DNA of 64,000 nucleotides from Vibrio tapetis subsp. tapetis (GTDB taxonomy: Bacteria; Pseudomonadota; Gammaproteobacteria; Enterobacterales; Vibrionaceae). Position numbers and translations under genes: made by a program. The stretch covers positions 3,038,001 to 3,102,000 of the forward strand of contig NZ_LT960611.1 in the NCBI RefSeq assembly GCF_900233005.1, read 5' to 3'. Of this stretch, positions 53,237 to 62,940 are shown piece after piece. Each line of letters opens with the position of its first letter. Position 1 is the stretch's first letter. The notes under the pieces were generated by a model that ran no database searches, was not told the DNA's origin, and saw nothing but the letters and a program-made list of their open reading frames with translations.

Positions 53237-53324
53237 CTAGAAACGAGGCCGCTTCGCTACGATAAGAGCAAAAGAAACGGCAAAAGCTTTACCTTCTTTT
53301 GCTCTTATCGTTTCTAGTTTCTAG
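53237..53324 (-). repeat. Heptad element E: CTAGAAA units, 18-bp palindrome and GCGAAGC core
   Basis: On the minus strand: two CTAGAAA units, perfect 18-bp inverted arms (53294-53311 with 53259-53276, 17-nt loop), then GTAGCGAAGCGGCC (plus 53247-53260) and TTTCTAG, the reverse complement of the unit. This is the same array-spacer-GTAG-hairpin-inverted unit order as A and B. Confidence 0.8.
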
Positions 53325-53377
53325 TAAGCAAAGCGCATTCTGTAATCGAGTAAGCGCAGCGAATTCTCTACTCTGCT

Positions 53378-54835
53378 CTAAATCTTCAGGCCTGGGCTCA
53401 GGGTTTCGGGCAGCAAGGGCTCTGCGCCTTCCATTGAGGCCATTGGGTAAGCACAGTAATCGGCTGCGTAGAACGCACTTGGTCTTAAGTTTCCTGAAGC
53501 ACCAGGGCCTCCGAATGGTGCGTCGCCGCTTGCTCCGGTTAGTTGGCGATTGCGATTTACAATGCCAGCTCGAATATGGTCAACAAAGTAATCCCATTCA
53601 CTATCTTCGGTAGAGATTAACCCTGCAGATAAGCCGAATCGAGTGTCGTTTGCCATCTCGACCGCTTGGTCCAACGTGCTATAACGTACAACTTGTAGCA
53701 AGGGGCCAAAATATTCTTCGTCTGGCAACTCAGCAACCGAACTAACATCAATAATACCGGGCGTCACAAATGCCGCTTTCAGGGGTTTGGCCTCCAGGAG
53801 ACTTTCCCCGCCTAACGACTGTAAATGACTTTGGGCCGACAAGATAACTTGTGCCGCTTGCAAAGACACTTGGCTGCCCATAAATGGCGCTGGCTCAGCA
53901 AATGGTTCGTCTACAATAATCTCTTTAGTGGCTTCTACTAACTTCACCAATAGCGCATCACCGCTTTCGCCGTGTGGGACGTACAAGCGACGAGCGCAAG
54001 TACAACGTTGCCCTGCACTAATAAACGCGGACTGAATAATGGTATAAACCGCCGCATCTAAGTCACCAAAATGCTCAGAAATAACCATCGGATTATTGCC
54101 GCCCATTTCTAGTGCCAGCATTTTGTCTGGTTGACCTGCAAACTGTTTATGCAGGATGTGACCAGTGTTAGCACTGCCCGTAAACAACACACCATCAATG
54201 CCTTTGTGGCTTGCAAGCGCTATCCCGGTTTCTTTAGCACCTTGAACTAAGTTAATCACTCCATCTGGTAGGCCAGCTTGTTGCCAAAGTTTCATGACAA
54301 TTTCAGCCACCATAGGCGTTTGCTCTGAAGGCTTAAACACCACGGTATTCCCCGCAAGCAATGCAGGAACAATATGGCCATTAGGTAAATGTGCAGGAAA
54401 GTTGTATGGTCCAAACACGGCCATCACGCCAAGAGGACGATGACGAAGTACGACATCATTACCGGCTACTTGCTTACGCGCCTCACCAGTGCGTTCATGA
54501 TAAGCGCGGATTGAAATGGCAATTTTCCCCACCATCGCCCCCGCTTCAGTGCGAGTTTCCCATAATGGTTTACCTGTTTCTTGAGCTATCGCTGTCGCAA
54601 TTTGCTCACTGTGTTCTTTTACCTTTTCACCGAAAGCTTGCACCACCGCTTCACGCTCAGCAAAAGAGAATTTCTTCCAGCTTAAAAAAGCAGCTCGGGC
54701 AGATTGAACCGCCAGATCGACTTGTTCAGGGCGTGCTGCTTTTCCTTGCCACACGACCTTATCATTGTACGGGCTAATTGAATTTAAAAGCTCTCCCGTG
54801 CCTTCTTGCCATTCTCCGTTGATCCACTGAGTCAT
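53378..54835 (-). CDS. astD: Succinylglutamate-semialdehyde dehydrogenase
   Basis: AstD oxidises N-succinylglutamate semialdehyde to succinylglutamate with NAD, step four of arginine catabolism by the succinyltransferase route. The 485-residue aldehyde dehydrogenase has [14 protein letters not shown], the catalytic [11 protein letters not shown]lu motif and [17 protein letters not shown] with the nucleophilic Cys. It lies 25 nt after astA in astC-astA-astD order. astB and astE are not in the window. Confidence 0.96.
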   Translation of the reverse strand: MTQWINGEWQEGTGELLNSISPYNDKVVWQGKAARPEQVDLAVQSARAAFLSWKKFSFAEREAVVQAFGEKVKEHSEQIATAIAQETGKPLWETRTEAGAMVGKIAISIRAYHERTGEARKQVAGNDVVLRHRPLGVMAVFGPYNFPAHLPNGHIVPALLAGNTVVFKPSEQTPMVAEIVMKLWQQAGLPDGVINLVQGAKETGIALASHKGIDGVLFTGSANTGHILHKQFAGQPDKMLALEMGGNNPMVISEHFGDLDAAVYTIIQSAFISAGQRCTCARRLYVPHGESGDALLVKLVEATKEIIVDEPFAEPAPFMGSQVSLQAAQVILSAQSHLQSLGGESLLEAKPLKAAFVTPGIIDVSSVAELPDEEYFGPLLQVVRYSTLDQAVEMANDTRFGLSAGLISTEDSEWDYFVDHIRAGIVNRNRQLTGASGDAPFGGPGASGNLRPSAFYAADYCAYPMASMEGAEPLLPETLSPGLKI

Positions 54836-54860
54836 GATGTGTCCTTACTGTTTTACTAAT

Positions 54861-55880
54861 TTACTGAGGAAGTAAACGAACGTATTCGCCTTCGGCAACA
54901 TTCAACGCTTGCGCGACGTCTTGGCTTAAAATGACGCTTTCACTTTCTAAATCAAACGCTGCTTTTGCTGCGGTTGCTCTGAAATGCTCAAATGATGTAT
55001 TTGCGATTAGGAAATCTTTACTGCTCGAATGTTCGCTGATCACGACCTTGCCTCGGTAGGAATGCTTCACCGACTCGATATTGCGCAGATCACACTCAAC
55101 CGTTGGGCCAGCGTCAAAAATATCAACATAACCTCTGCAGCTAAACCCTTCATTCTCGAGCAAGCGTAAAGCAGGGCGAGTGTTGTCATGCACCTTACCG
55201 ATGACAGCCTGCGCTTCTTTGCTCAGCAAGTTAACGTAAATAGGAAGCTTAGGCATTAAGTCAGCAATAAAGCCTTTTTTTCCGATACCGGTTAGGTAAT
55301 CCGCTTCGGTAAATTCAATTGAAAAGAAGTGCTCTTGTAACCACTGCCAAAAAGGAGAATTACCCTTGTCGTCAGACACACCTCGCATCTCAGCAAACAC
55401 GGTTTCTGAAAAACGCTCTGGATGCTCTGCCATCATTAGAAATCGGCATTTAGACATTAAGCGACCATTCAATCCTTGGCGGAAATCTGGTCGTAAAAAT
55501 AAGGTGCAGACTTCACTGCACCCAGTGTAATTATTCCCAAAGGTAAGCAGCTTAACGATGTTGTTCACACCCAACTTTGGCGAAGAGTGAACCACCTTAC
55601 TGATATGATAGGTATAAAAAGGCACATCCCACCCGATAGAAGCCTCTATACCGGTTGTACCCGCGACTTCTCCGGTTTCAGAATCAAATCCAACCATCAA
55701 ATACCCTTCATCACCAGGGCCGGTTACATTGGGCTTCGTAAAACTGGTAACGGAGTGATTAATCCGATTGGTTAACAGTTCTTCATTAACAGGTAATGAA
55801 GTAAATCCATGTCCCGATTCAACCGCGCACGTATGCAGCGCATCGTAATCATCTTTTGATATAGGGCGAACTACTAGCAT
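54861..55880 (-). CDS. astA: Arginine N-succinyltransferase
   Basis: AstA transfers succinyl from succinyl-CoA to arginine, the first step of the AST pathway. The 339-residue protein starts MLVVRPISKDDYDALHTCAVESG and contains the DEGYLMVGFDSETGEVAGT and CSEVCTLFLRPDFRQGLNGRLMSK segments with the CoA-binding region; it ends NVAEGEYVRLLPQ. Heptad element F stands between it and astC, upstream. Confidence 0.96.
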   Translation of the reverse strand: MLVVRPISKDDYDALHTCAVESGHGFTSLPVNEELLTNRINHSVTSFTKPNVTGPGDEGYLMVGFDSETGEVAGTTGIEASIGWDVPFYTYHISKVVHSSPKLGVNNIVKLLTFGNNYTGCSEVCTLFLRPDFRQGLNGRLMSKCRFLMMAEHPERFSETVFAEMRGVSDDKGNSPFWQWLQEHFFSIEFTEADYLTGIGKKGFIADLMPKLPIYVNLLSKEAQAVIGKVHDNTRPALRLLENEGFSCRGYVDIFDAGPTVECDLRNIESVKHSYRGKVVISEHSSSKDFLIANTSFEHFRATAAKAAFDLESESVILSQDVAQALNVAEGEYVRLLPQ

Positions 55881-55896
55881 CTCAACTCCCTCTGGT

Positions 55897-56007
55897 AACT
55901 GGTAAGTACTAGGTACTAAACTCTAAAAGCGAAGTAAAAACCTTCCCTCCCAGAGCCCAACACCTACCCCTTCAAACTTAGCTTTTAGTACTTAGCCTTT
56001 AGCACTT
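55897..56007 (-). repeat. Heptad element F: inverted degenerate arrays around a GTAG core
   Basis: On the minus strand units AAGTGCT, AAAGGCT, AAGTACT, AAAAGCT, AAGTTTG, AAGGGGT lead to GTAGGTGTTGGGCTCTGGGA (GTAG is plus 55964-55967), then inverted units (TTTTTAC, TTCGCTT and so on) up to the astA leader. The first units encode the last codons of astC. Confidence 0.72.
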
Positions 56008-57206
56008 AATTCCGCAATCGCTTTTTCAAGCTTCGCTAGACCTTGTTCGATATCTTCTTTGCTGATCACTAAAGACGGTGTGAAACGCACCACATTTGCA
56101 CCAGCAACCAAAATCAACAGCCCTTCATTACCAGCGGCAACCAAGATGTCTCGTGCTCTGCCTTGCCACTCATCATTAAGTGCAGCACCAAGCAATAAAC
56201 CTTGACCACGAATTTCACTGAAAATCGGGTACTTCTGATTAATTCTAGTCAATCCCTCGCGAAATAGGGTTTCGCGCTCTTTAACGCCCGCTAGGGTTTC
56301 TGGTTGGCTAACCACATCGACGACCGCTTCTGCTACTGCACACGCTAACGGGTTACCGCCATAGGTAGAGCCGTGTGTGCCCACTTTCATGTGTTTAGAC
56401 AGTTTATCTGTCGTCAGCATAGCGCCAATCGGAAAACCACCACCAAGCGACTTAGCTGTGCTTAAAATATCCGGTGTTACGTCAATGCCTTGGTAAGCAT
56501 AAAAATTACCGGTACGACCATTACCTGTTTGCACTTCATCAAAAATCAATAGCGCATTGTGCTCATCACACAATTCACGTACTGCTTGGGCAAACTCAGC
56601 GGTAGGAGAAATAATACCGCCCTCGCCTTGCAGGGGTTCCATCATAATGGCGCAAGTACGAGAAGACATGTGCGCTTTAAGCGCTTCAACGTCGTTATAA
56701 GGTAAGTGAGTAATATCACCGGGTTTAGGGCCGAAACCGTCTGAATAAGCGGCTTGACCACCAACAGTAACGGTAAAAAAAGTACGACCATGGAAACCTT
56801 GCTTAAAGGCGATGATTTCAGATTTTTCTGCGCCATGTTCGTCGGCAGCCCAACGACGTGCCAGCTTCAACGCGGCTTCATTCGCTTCAGCGCCTGAGTT
56901 AGCAAAAAAGACTTTTTCAGCAAAGCTTACTTCCGTCAGTTTTTTTGCCAAACGTAACGCTGGCTCATTGGTCATGACATTACTTAAGTGCCACAACTTA
57001 TTTGCTTGCTCGGTTAATGCCGTAACCATAGCCGGGTGACAATGCCCTAAACAACTCACGGCGATACCACCAGCAAAATCAATATACTCTTTGTCGTTTT
57101 GGTCCCAAATACGAGAACCTTCACCGCGAACAGGGATGATTTCCATCGGGTTATAACAAGGAACCATCACCTCATCAAACCAACTGCGCTCTACTTTGTT
57201 TTCCAT
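55992..57206 (-). CDS. astC: Acetylornithine/succinylornithine aminotransferase
   Basis: A 404-residue class III PLP aminotransferase. In the AST pathway it converts succinylornithine to succinylglutamate semialdehyde; many Vibrio use the same enzyme as ArgD in arginine synthesis. It shows [60 protein letters not shown] and [15 protein letters not shown] with the PLP Lys. I use ATG 57206 (AGG 8 nt upstream); in-frame ATG 57212 and GTG 57215 are alternatives. Its C-terminal ELSAKG and stop lie in heptad element F. Confidence 0.94.
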   Translation of the reverse strand: MENKVERSWFDEVMVPCYNPMEIIPVRGEGSRIWDQNDKEYIDFAGGIAVSCLGHCHPAMVTALTEQANKLWHLSNVMTNEPALRLAKKLTEVSFAEKVFFANSGAEANEAALKLARRWAADEHGAEKSEIIAFKQGFHGRTFFTVTVGGQAAYSDGFGPKPGDITHLPYNDVEALKAHMSSRTCAIMMEPLQGEGGIISPTAEFAQAVRELCDEHNALLIFDEVQTGNGRTGNFYAYQGIDVTPDILSTAKSLGGGFPIGAMLTTDKLSKHMKVGTHGSTYGGNPLACAVAEAVVDVVSQPETLAGVKERETLFREGLTRINQKYPIFSEIRGQGLLLGAALNDEWQGRARDILVAAGNEGLLILVAGANVVRFTPSLVISKEDIEQGLAKLEKAIAELSAKG

Positions 57207-57215
57207 CGTCATCAC

Positions 57216-57588
57216 CTATTCCATTTATTCCAATGCACCGACAAGTAGCCACTTATTACGTGGTGGTATTTTCTACTGATTCCGCATTGTATTTACATTT
57301 TATTAACTAATTCAATAGTCATTTGTGCTTTTGCACCCCATACATGGCAGAAAAACATCATGCCACATGACTATTTATGCAGGAAAGTGAATCAATAATG
57401 AAGTTATTTCTAAAACTATTTTTTAATTAACGGAAGGAAGCTGAAAGACAAAGGCTTATAAGAGGTCAGCGCTTTATCTTGTGCATAATATTTCAAACGA
57501 AATTCGAGTGGAGGTAAAAACAACAGATGTTAAGAAAAGTGATCAATATCGGGTTTGAATATCGAGCTGGTTTTGAGTTTTCCAGCGT
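57216..57588. other. Gap between pabA and astC
   Basis: 373 nt between two minus-strand genes; it should contain the astC promoter. I see TGCATAATATTTCA at about 57483-57496, loosely like an ArgR half-site pair, but no convincing -24/-12 or -35/-10. A 21-codon plus-strand frame at 57527-57592 has GGAGG 12 nt upstream; it overlaps the pabA 3' end and is not supported. Confidence 0.4.
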
Positions 57589-58167
57589 TTAACGAGCTAA
57601 AAAGTTCGCTAATAGTTCATGCCCTTGTTCAGTTTTAATGGATTCAGGGTGAAACTGAACTGCATCAATAGGGAGTGTTTTATGTTGGTAACCCATTATC
57701 TCATCCATTTCACCATTTTCTAATACCGTCCATGCGGTGATTTCGAAGCAATCTGGCAGCGTGTCGGTTTTCACGACCAATGAGTGGTAGCGAGTAACGG
57801 TGAGTTGGTTATTCAGTGCTTTAAACACACTTTGATTGGTATGGGTAATACGAGACGTTTTACCGTGCATCACCTGCCTTGCTCGCACAATTTTAGCGCC
57901 AAATACTTGCGCTATGGCTTGATGACCTAAGCAGACGCCAAGAATGGGTAATTTGCCTGCAAAATATTCAATCGCCGCAAGTGATATACCGGCTTCGTTC
58001 GGTGTACATGGCCCCGGGGATATCACAAGGTGACTAGGGTTAAGCGCTTCAATTTGCTCAATGCTGATTTCATCATTACGCATTACTTGTACTTCCACGC
58101 CCAATTCACAGAAATACTGGTAAAGGTTGTAGGTAAAAGAATCGTAATTATCGATGATTAACAACAT
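57589..58167 (-). CDS. pabA: Glutamine amidotransferase component of aminodeoxychorismate/anthranilate synthase
   Basis: A 192-residue class I glutamine amidotransferase that supplies ammonia to PabB (or TrpE) for p-aminobenzoate or anthranilate. It shows [34 protein letters not shown], the nucleophile motif [11 protein letters not shown] (Cys near residue 79) and VQFHPESI with the triad His/Glu. Its place beside astC and away from trp genes favours PabA, as in other Vibrio chromosomes. Confidence 0.94.
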   Translation of the reverse strand: MLLIIDNYDSFTYNLYQYFCELGVEVQVMRNDEISIEQIEALNPSHLVISPGPCTPNEAGISLAAIEYFAGKLPILGVCLGHQAIAQVFGAKIVRARQVMHGKTSRITHTNQSVFKALNNQLTVTRYHSLVVKTDTLPDCFEITAWTVLENGEMDEIMGYQHKTLPIDAVQFHPESIKTEQGHELLANFLAR

Positions 58168-58248
58168 AAAGGTGATCGTTTGCTTTTATTTAGAGGGCGG
58201 TATTGTGCAATAGCCAAAAAGAAAGGCAAGTATAATGTGGATCTAATA

Positions 58249-58279
58249 TAAAAATAAGGCCAGCATGCGCTGGCCTTAA
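58249..58279 (-). terminator. Terminator after the nuclease gene
   Basis: AAGGCCAGC pairs perfectly with GCTGGCCTT around ATGC; on the minus strand a T-rich tail follows. It ends the porin-nuclease operon. Confidence 0.82.
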
Positions 58280-58333
58280 AGCTTTACAGTTTCTTTTCGT
58301 TGCAAAGAAGGCTGTTAGAGTAACTTCTTCTGC

Positions 58334-61300
58334 TTACTGACGACGACGGCGTAGGAAGCCAAAGCCGAACAGAGCGAATAGACCGCCTAGGCCAAATGCA
58401 CCACCGGAACCACCTGAACCGTCGTATTCTGGCACTGCCGGTTTAGGATCCATAGCGTCCGCTTTAATCACTTCAACAGTCATGCTCTGTTGAGCAATAA
58501 CTCGCGTTTCTGTTTCCGTTACTGCCGCAGCTTGTGTCACAGCACCACTTTCAACAGCCTTATCACGCTTACCTTTCAGTTTCATCGTAAAAGTATAGGT
58601 TCCTTTATCGATACCCAATAACTTAAAGTTCACCGTTTGGTTTTTTGCACTATAAAGCATCTTGGTTGGTAACTTACCAGTAAAGTTTTCAGGCATTGGC
58701 GAAACGCTGATTTCGGCTACATCATATTTCTTAACCTTAGCATCAGCTTCTACGCTATCAGGTACGTTTATTACGAATGGAACTTCCAAATAGCCCCCTG
58801 TAGCCGTCATTGTCACAGGATTAACGCCAGCTTCTAAGTTAGAATATTTTAACGCGATAATAGCTGAGTCATGATCTGATGAACGATAAGCCGTATTTGA
58901 ATAGAAAGGATTCAAATCCATTCCTGCTTCCTTTTCATCATCCGTCACTTTTTTGTAATTACTGTAATCAATGACTGACGTTTCTGGTGCATTAATGTGC
59001 CAATCAGTAGCATCGATTAAGCGATCTTTTAATGACGGTGTTATTAACATATGATCCAAAGAACCTACTTCTGTTTCATATGAGTAGCTCCAAGGCTTAT
59101 CTTCTTCTAGCTCAACTGCATTTAAGTATCCATAGGTTTTAGTCAATGTCTGACCTTCATCTTTACCAAACATTGGTCGGCCATTGATATTGGTGTAACT
59201 AGATGTCTTCAACACTTTACCCGTAGGGTTACTTGTTAAAAGCAACATTGGATCTTCTTTAGCGTACGAGTTCATATCACCCAATACGACTTGATCGCCA
59301 CCAATTTTCGCCATCTGCTCGCCAAGTTGATAAGCTGCGGCGACACGGAAGTTCTCACACGACCCTTGATAATCATCATTCTTAACTTTGCTGTACTTAT
59401 TGGATTTACTAAAATCAGACCAAGTCTCCCAGCCCTGCCAGTCTTCCCAGCATGTAGAACCCTTAGATTTTAAGTGGTTAACTGCTACAGTTAACGTTTT
59501 ACCAGTATTCAATACCTTAAATGTAGCCGCAATGGTATTACGTTGATAGTTTTTACCTGATTCACGCACCGCACCATCTTGGTCAATCAAGACATTGCCA
59601 TATTTATCTTCAATTCTTGGAGCATTTTGAGATGGCATTGGGATAACTTTCGCTCCTTGAAGCGAAACTTTACTAGGACGGTAAATCAAACCCGTCGTAA
59701 TAACATCACCACCAATAGAGTCGAGAGCATCTAGAACGGTATCACCATTAGAATCGAAACCAACAAATGTGTATCGATTGTAGACAGAATCTGCATTACC
59801 TTTCTTACTGTATTTTCCCTCAGTAAAGTTGTTATTCACTTTTCTGAGAAGTTGACGAATTGAGCTCAGATCACCAAAACCGTTATTTTCTATCTCCATT
59901 AAACCAATCACATCAGCGTTCAAGCCTAAAATAGCTTTTACTATTTTTTCCTCTTGACGTTCAAATTCAAGATCTGTTTCAGCTCCTCGATTTGCTCCAT
60001 GCTGGTTAGTAGCACCACCGAATGGTGAATTGAAGTAATTCAAAACGTTTTGAGTTGCGATGGTAATAGCGAACTCGTTGTCACCAACTTTAGTGTTCAG
60101 AGTTGGTATCTCTTTACGAGGTGTATTTCGTTCAAACTTAGACTTATCGATGGTATTTGTTGGTACCATGCGGTATTCACCGTAGCCATACTGAATAACA
60201 CCCTCTAAATCAACCAATGAATCGTTCACTCGGATATAGTCTTCCAAATGTGTATTTTTGCCATTTTCAGCACGGAATGCTGGGTAGTATGGAATTTGGC
60301 CATTTGGTGCGGGTACATCAGAATCAACAAATAGTAGGCGGTCAGCATTTTCTGCCGCCTGTTTTAACGACGCTTCGCTGCCAGCGACATGATCTTGGTT
60401 TGGATGACGATTTACACGCTCGTATGCTAGAACCATATTATTTCGATAGCGATAGTTTGGCAAACCCGCAAAATCAAAGCTAAATGAACGTGTTACGCGC
60501 ATGTCTTGATCGCCAGTAGCCACTTTATCCATGTCTGACACAAGTTTTACAACCATGCCTTCATAGCGCTCTAAAGTCTTACTGAACGAATCACCATCTT
60601 CTGCAATTTTCTCTAACGCAACGGGAGTAATTGATACTGGAGTCGCATTGACGACTTCATAGACATCGTCACTCGTCGGGATCAATGTTGTTTGACTATC
60701 CGTATCTTTTTTGTATTGCTTATATTCTTTTACTTTTGCTCGAACACATACTTCTTGGCCAACAAAATCTGCTGGCAAGTCTTTTTTAGTACTTACAAAA
60801 ATACCTTTGGAAGTAAACTCTCCATGCTCCGAGCTTTCAGCGGAGTCAAAGAGGAAGAAGCCCTTATCTATATCTTTCGTAACAGCACTTACAATGCCTT
60901 TAACTAAGTATTCTTGCTCAGATTCATCACTTCCTTCAGCAATCAATGGGGAGCGAAAACCGGCCCCTTGAATATCCGAAATTATCTTGTAATCATATTT
61001 ACTTTCATCACAAGCTGCTGCTAGCGGAGGAAGAGGAGAATCATCGACCTTAGCAGGATCTCCTAAGCCGCCAAAAGCATCTTTGGCTTCTTTAGACCAG
61101 TTACCTTCAGTAAAGGTAGCGCTAGGAGTCGTGATTAATGTATTTCTGCGTAATGTCTGATCTTTCCATGGGTCGTTAGACTTATCACTAAAGCCATAAA
61201 TACCGACAATATCGTGAACCTTATCTGCATTACCTTTGACATCAGTGCTCAACCAAACAGGATCATCGCCATTAAAAGTTAGAGCGCTATGACTCACCTG

Positions 61301-61666
61301 CTCAAAACTACCTGACGCGACTATCACCTTATCGCCTCCATTACGCTCTGCATAACGGCGTAAATCTGAACTCGCGCTAGGATCGATGACAACAATACTT
61401 TTACCTGGTTGCAAGGTGACACCATCAAGAACCGGACTGCCATCTTTGTTCTGGATAATATTTTTATATGTACTGAAACCTTTAAATAGATATAAGTTTC
61501 CAGTTAAATCAAAAGAATTACCACCTAAATTACTAATTTCTATTGCTTTATTGTTTGAGCTGCCTTCAACATACTCAGTGATGATAATATCATTAATACC
61601 AGCTAGCGCAGAAGCACTCAAAACACTGGTGATTGCACCTGCCAGTACGGTCATTTTTTTGTTCAT
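58334..61666 (-). CDS. xds: Extracellular nuclease of the ExeM/NucH family, Xds-like
   Basis: A 1110-residue secreted DNase. Signal peptide MNKKMTVLAGAITSVLSASA, then a lamin-tail domain (DIIITEYVEGSSNNKAIEIS) to about residue 170. An OB-like segment follows, and from about 530 an endonuclease/exonuclease/phosphatase domain with ATQNVLNYF, LMEIENN, NHLKSKGSTC, GDMNSY and SSDHDSA metal and catalytic motifs. The end is a GlyGly-CTERM sorting signal: Gly-rich stretch, hydrophobic helix and RRRRQ, cut by rhombosortase after type II secretion. It matches V. cholerae Xds, which also lies near pabA. ATG 61666 follows AAGGA; the TTG at 61672 is an alternative. Confidence 0.93.
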   Translation of the reverse strand: MNKKMTVLAGAITSVLSASALAGINDIIITEYVEGSSNNKAIEISNLGGNSFDLTGNLYLFKGFSTYKNIIQNKDGSPVLDGVTLQPGKSIVVIDPSASSDLRRYAERNGGDKVIVASGSFEQVSHSALTFNGDDPVWLSTDVKGNADKVHDIVGIYGFSDKSNDPWKDQTLRRNTLITTPSATFTEGNWSKEAKDAFGGLGDPAKVDDSPLPPLAAACDESKYDYKIISDIQGAGFRSPLIAEGSDESEQEYLVKGIVSAVTKDIDKGFFLFDSAESSEHGEFTSKGIFVSTKKDLPADFVGQEVCVRAKVKEYKQYKKDTDSQTTLIPTSDDVYEVVNATPVSITPVALEKIAEDGDSFSKTLERYEGMVVKLVSDMDKVATGDQDMRVTRSFSFDFAGLPNYRYRNNMVLAYERVNRHPNQDHVAGSEASLKQAAENADRLLFVDSDVPAPNGQIPYYPAFRAENGKNTHLEDYIRVNDSLVDLEGVIQYGYGEYRMVPTNTIDKSKFERNTPRKEIPTLNTKVGDNEFAITIATQNVLNYFNSPFGGATNQHGANRGAETDLEFERQEEKIVKAILGLNADVIGLMEIENNGFGDLSSIRQLLRKVNNNFTEGKYSKKGNADSVYNRYTFVGFDSNGDTVLDALDSIGGDVITTGLIYRPSKVSLQGAKVIPMPSQNAPRIEDKYGNVLIDQDGAVRESGKNYQRNTIAATFKVLNTGKTLTVAVNHLKSKGSTCWEDWQGWETWSDFSKSNKYSKVKNDDYQGSCENFRVAAAYQLGEQMAKIGGDQVVLGDMNSYAKEDPMLLLTSNPTGKVLKTSSYTNINGRPMFGKDEGQTLTKTYGYLNAVELEEDKPWSYSYETEVGSLDHMLITPSLKDRLIDATDWHINAPETSVIDYSNYKKVTDDEKEAGMDLNPFYSNTAYRSSDHDSAIIALKYSNLEAGVNPVTMTATGGYLEVPFVINVPDSVEADAKVKKYDVAEISVSPMPENFTGKLPTKMLYSAKNQTVNFKLLGIDKGTYTFTMKLKGKRDKAVESGAVTQAAAVTETETRVIAQQSMTVEVIKADAMDPKPAVPEYDGSGGSGGAFGLGGLFALFGFGFLRRRRQ

Positions 61667-61689
61667 TTTCAATTCCTTAATTCCCTGGA

Positions 61690-62763
61690 TTAGAAGTACA
61701 CACGAGCATATGCGTAGGCACGTTGAGCGGCTTCACCACTGTTGAGCTCTAGTGCAATCACAGAGTCACGAGTTGGACGATAGTTGACACCGTAAGTTTG
61801 CCAAGTACGCTCTTTACCCCAGTCATGATCTTTGGTATCCCAGGCAGGGCTTTCTTTATCCCACACTTCATAAGTTTCATAGTTTGCAGAAACAGTCAGT
61901 TCCCAAATGTCGGTAAGTGCATATTTTGCCGAGACTAAAGCACCTTTATTTTTAACAGGTTGGTAATTGTTATAGACGTAAACTTTATTTAGAGGATCCG
62001 TTCCATCGACGAGCGTTGTTTCAAGTGCAATATCTTCTTCTTCGTAATAACCATTGATACCAATCCAAAGATCATCTGTTGCACGATAGCGCGCTCCAAA
62101 TCCAGCTAGCTGCTGCTTACCATATTTAGATTTCCCTTGTGAACCAGTACGGCGTTCGTAACCCAACACAGCAGAATAATCATCAGCAAAATAGCCAATG
62201 TAACTACTAGTGATATTACCTAATTCAGAACCTGAGTTTGATTTGGCGTAGTAAGTATATGAAGCGCCAACTTTAAGGTCGCCAAAGAAGCGACCTTCAT
62301 ATTTGATGGTTTGATCTTGGTCTCCCGCTTCACCCGTTTCAACAGTAGTATCAAAGGTAAAATCACCCCACTTGTCATAATCATCAAACGCTGTATCGGT
62401 CAAGCCAGCCTCTAAGTAATGATTATCAAGAACGTCGTAGCCGATAAAAACTTTATCTATCGCGAGACGCATATCGCCAGAGCCGTATTTCCAGTTCTCA
62501 CGCTCATAATCGAGCTCTAGACGGAAGTGCATTTTATCTTTGATACCCTTTACGCCCATCGTGGCAAAAGAGTCATCAATATATTCTTTGTCTGCATGAA
62601 ATTCGCCATATTCGTAGCGAGCTCCAATATGGCCACCAACGCCTACTTCTCCATATAATTTCAGGTAATCGCCATTTTCATTTTCATAGATAGTTGCTGC
62701 GTTCGCACCACAAGCAGCAAACAATGCGGACAGCGCGATTGCTATTGCATTCCTTTTAGTCAT
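61690..62763 (-). CDS. Outer-membrane porin-like beta-barrel protein
   Basis: A 357-residue outer-membrane protein. Signal peptide MTKRNAIAIALSALFAACGANA, mature start ATIYENENGDYLKLYGEVGVGG as in Gram-negative trimeric porins, many alternating beta strands and the C-terminal Phe (YARVYF) required by BAM. Acidic loops are frequent. AAGGATATTG precedes the chosen ATG. It is 23 nt upstream of the nuclease gene, so the two form an operon; uptake of nuclease products is a plausible role but not proven. It is not clearly OmpU or OmpT. Confidence 0.88.
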   Translation of the reverse strand: MTKRNAIAIALSALFAACGANAATIYENENGDYLKLYGEVGVGGHIGARYEYGEFHADKEYIDDSFATMGVKGIKDKMHFRLELDYERENWKYGSGDMRLAIDKVFIGYDVLDNHYLEAGLTDTAFDDYDKWGDFTFDTTVETGEAGDQDQTIKYEGRFFGDLKVGASYTYYAKSNSGSELGNITSSYIGYFADDYSAVLGYERRTGSQGKSKYGKQQLAGFGARYRATDDLWIGINGYYEEEDIALETTLVDGTDPLNKVYVYNNYQPVKNKGALVSAKYALTDIWELTVSANYETYEVWDKESPAWDTKDHDWGKERTWQTYGVNYRPTRDSVIALELNSGEAAQRAYAYARVYF

Positions 62764-62917
62764 ATCAATATCCTTGTGACTCATTATTTTAGTAATTCTC
62801 AATCGATATATTTACAGCAAATATTTGCTGGAAGGTTTTTGCAAAATCTTAAATAATTAGCTCATCAAACAAATTGGATTTATATATAAAAGACCAAAAA
62901 AGAGCAGTTCCTGCGCG

Positions 62918-62940
62918 TCACCTTAATATCAGTAAGGTGA
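62918..62940. promoter_or_regulatory. Symmetrical dyad upstream of the porin gene
   Basis: TCACCTTA and TAAGGTGA are perfect inverted arms separated by 7 nt, 155 nt upstream of the porin start. This geometry suits a dimeric repressor or activator; the binder is unknown. Confidence 0.45.

Noticed and set aside
49967..56007. CRISPR array
   Set aside because: Repeats are 7 nt, directly adjacent without spacers, and no cas gene is present.
43014..56007. V. cholerae repeats (integron attC sites)
   Set aside because: No attC core sites, no integrase and no cassette ORFs; the genes between are conserved core genes.
57527..57592. 21-codon plus-strand frame with upstream GGAGG
   Set aside because: Spacing of 12 nt is poor, it overlaps the pabA 3' end, and no homology is recognisable.
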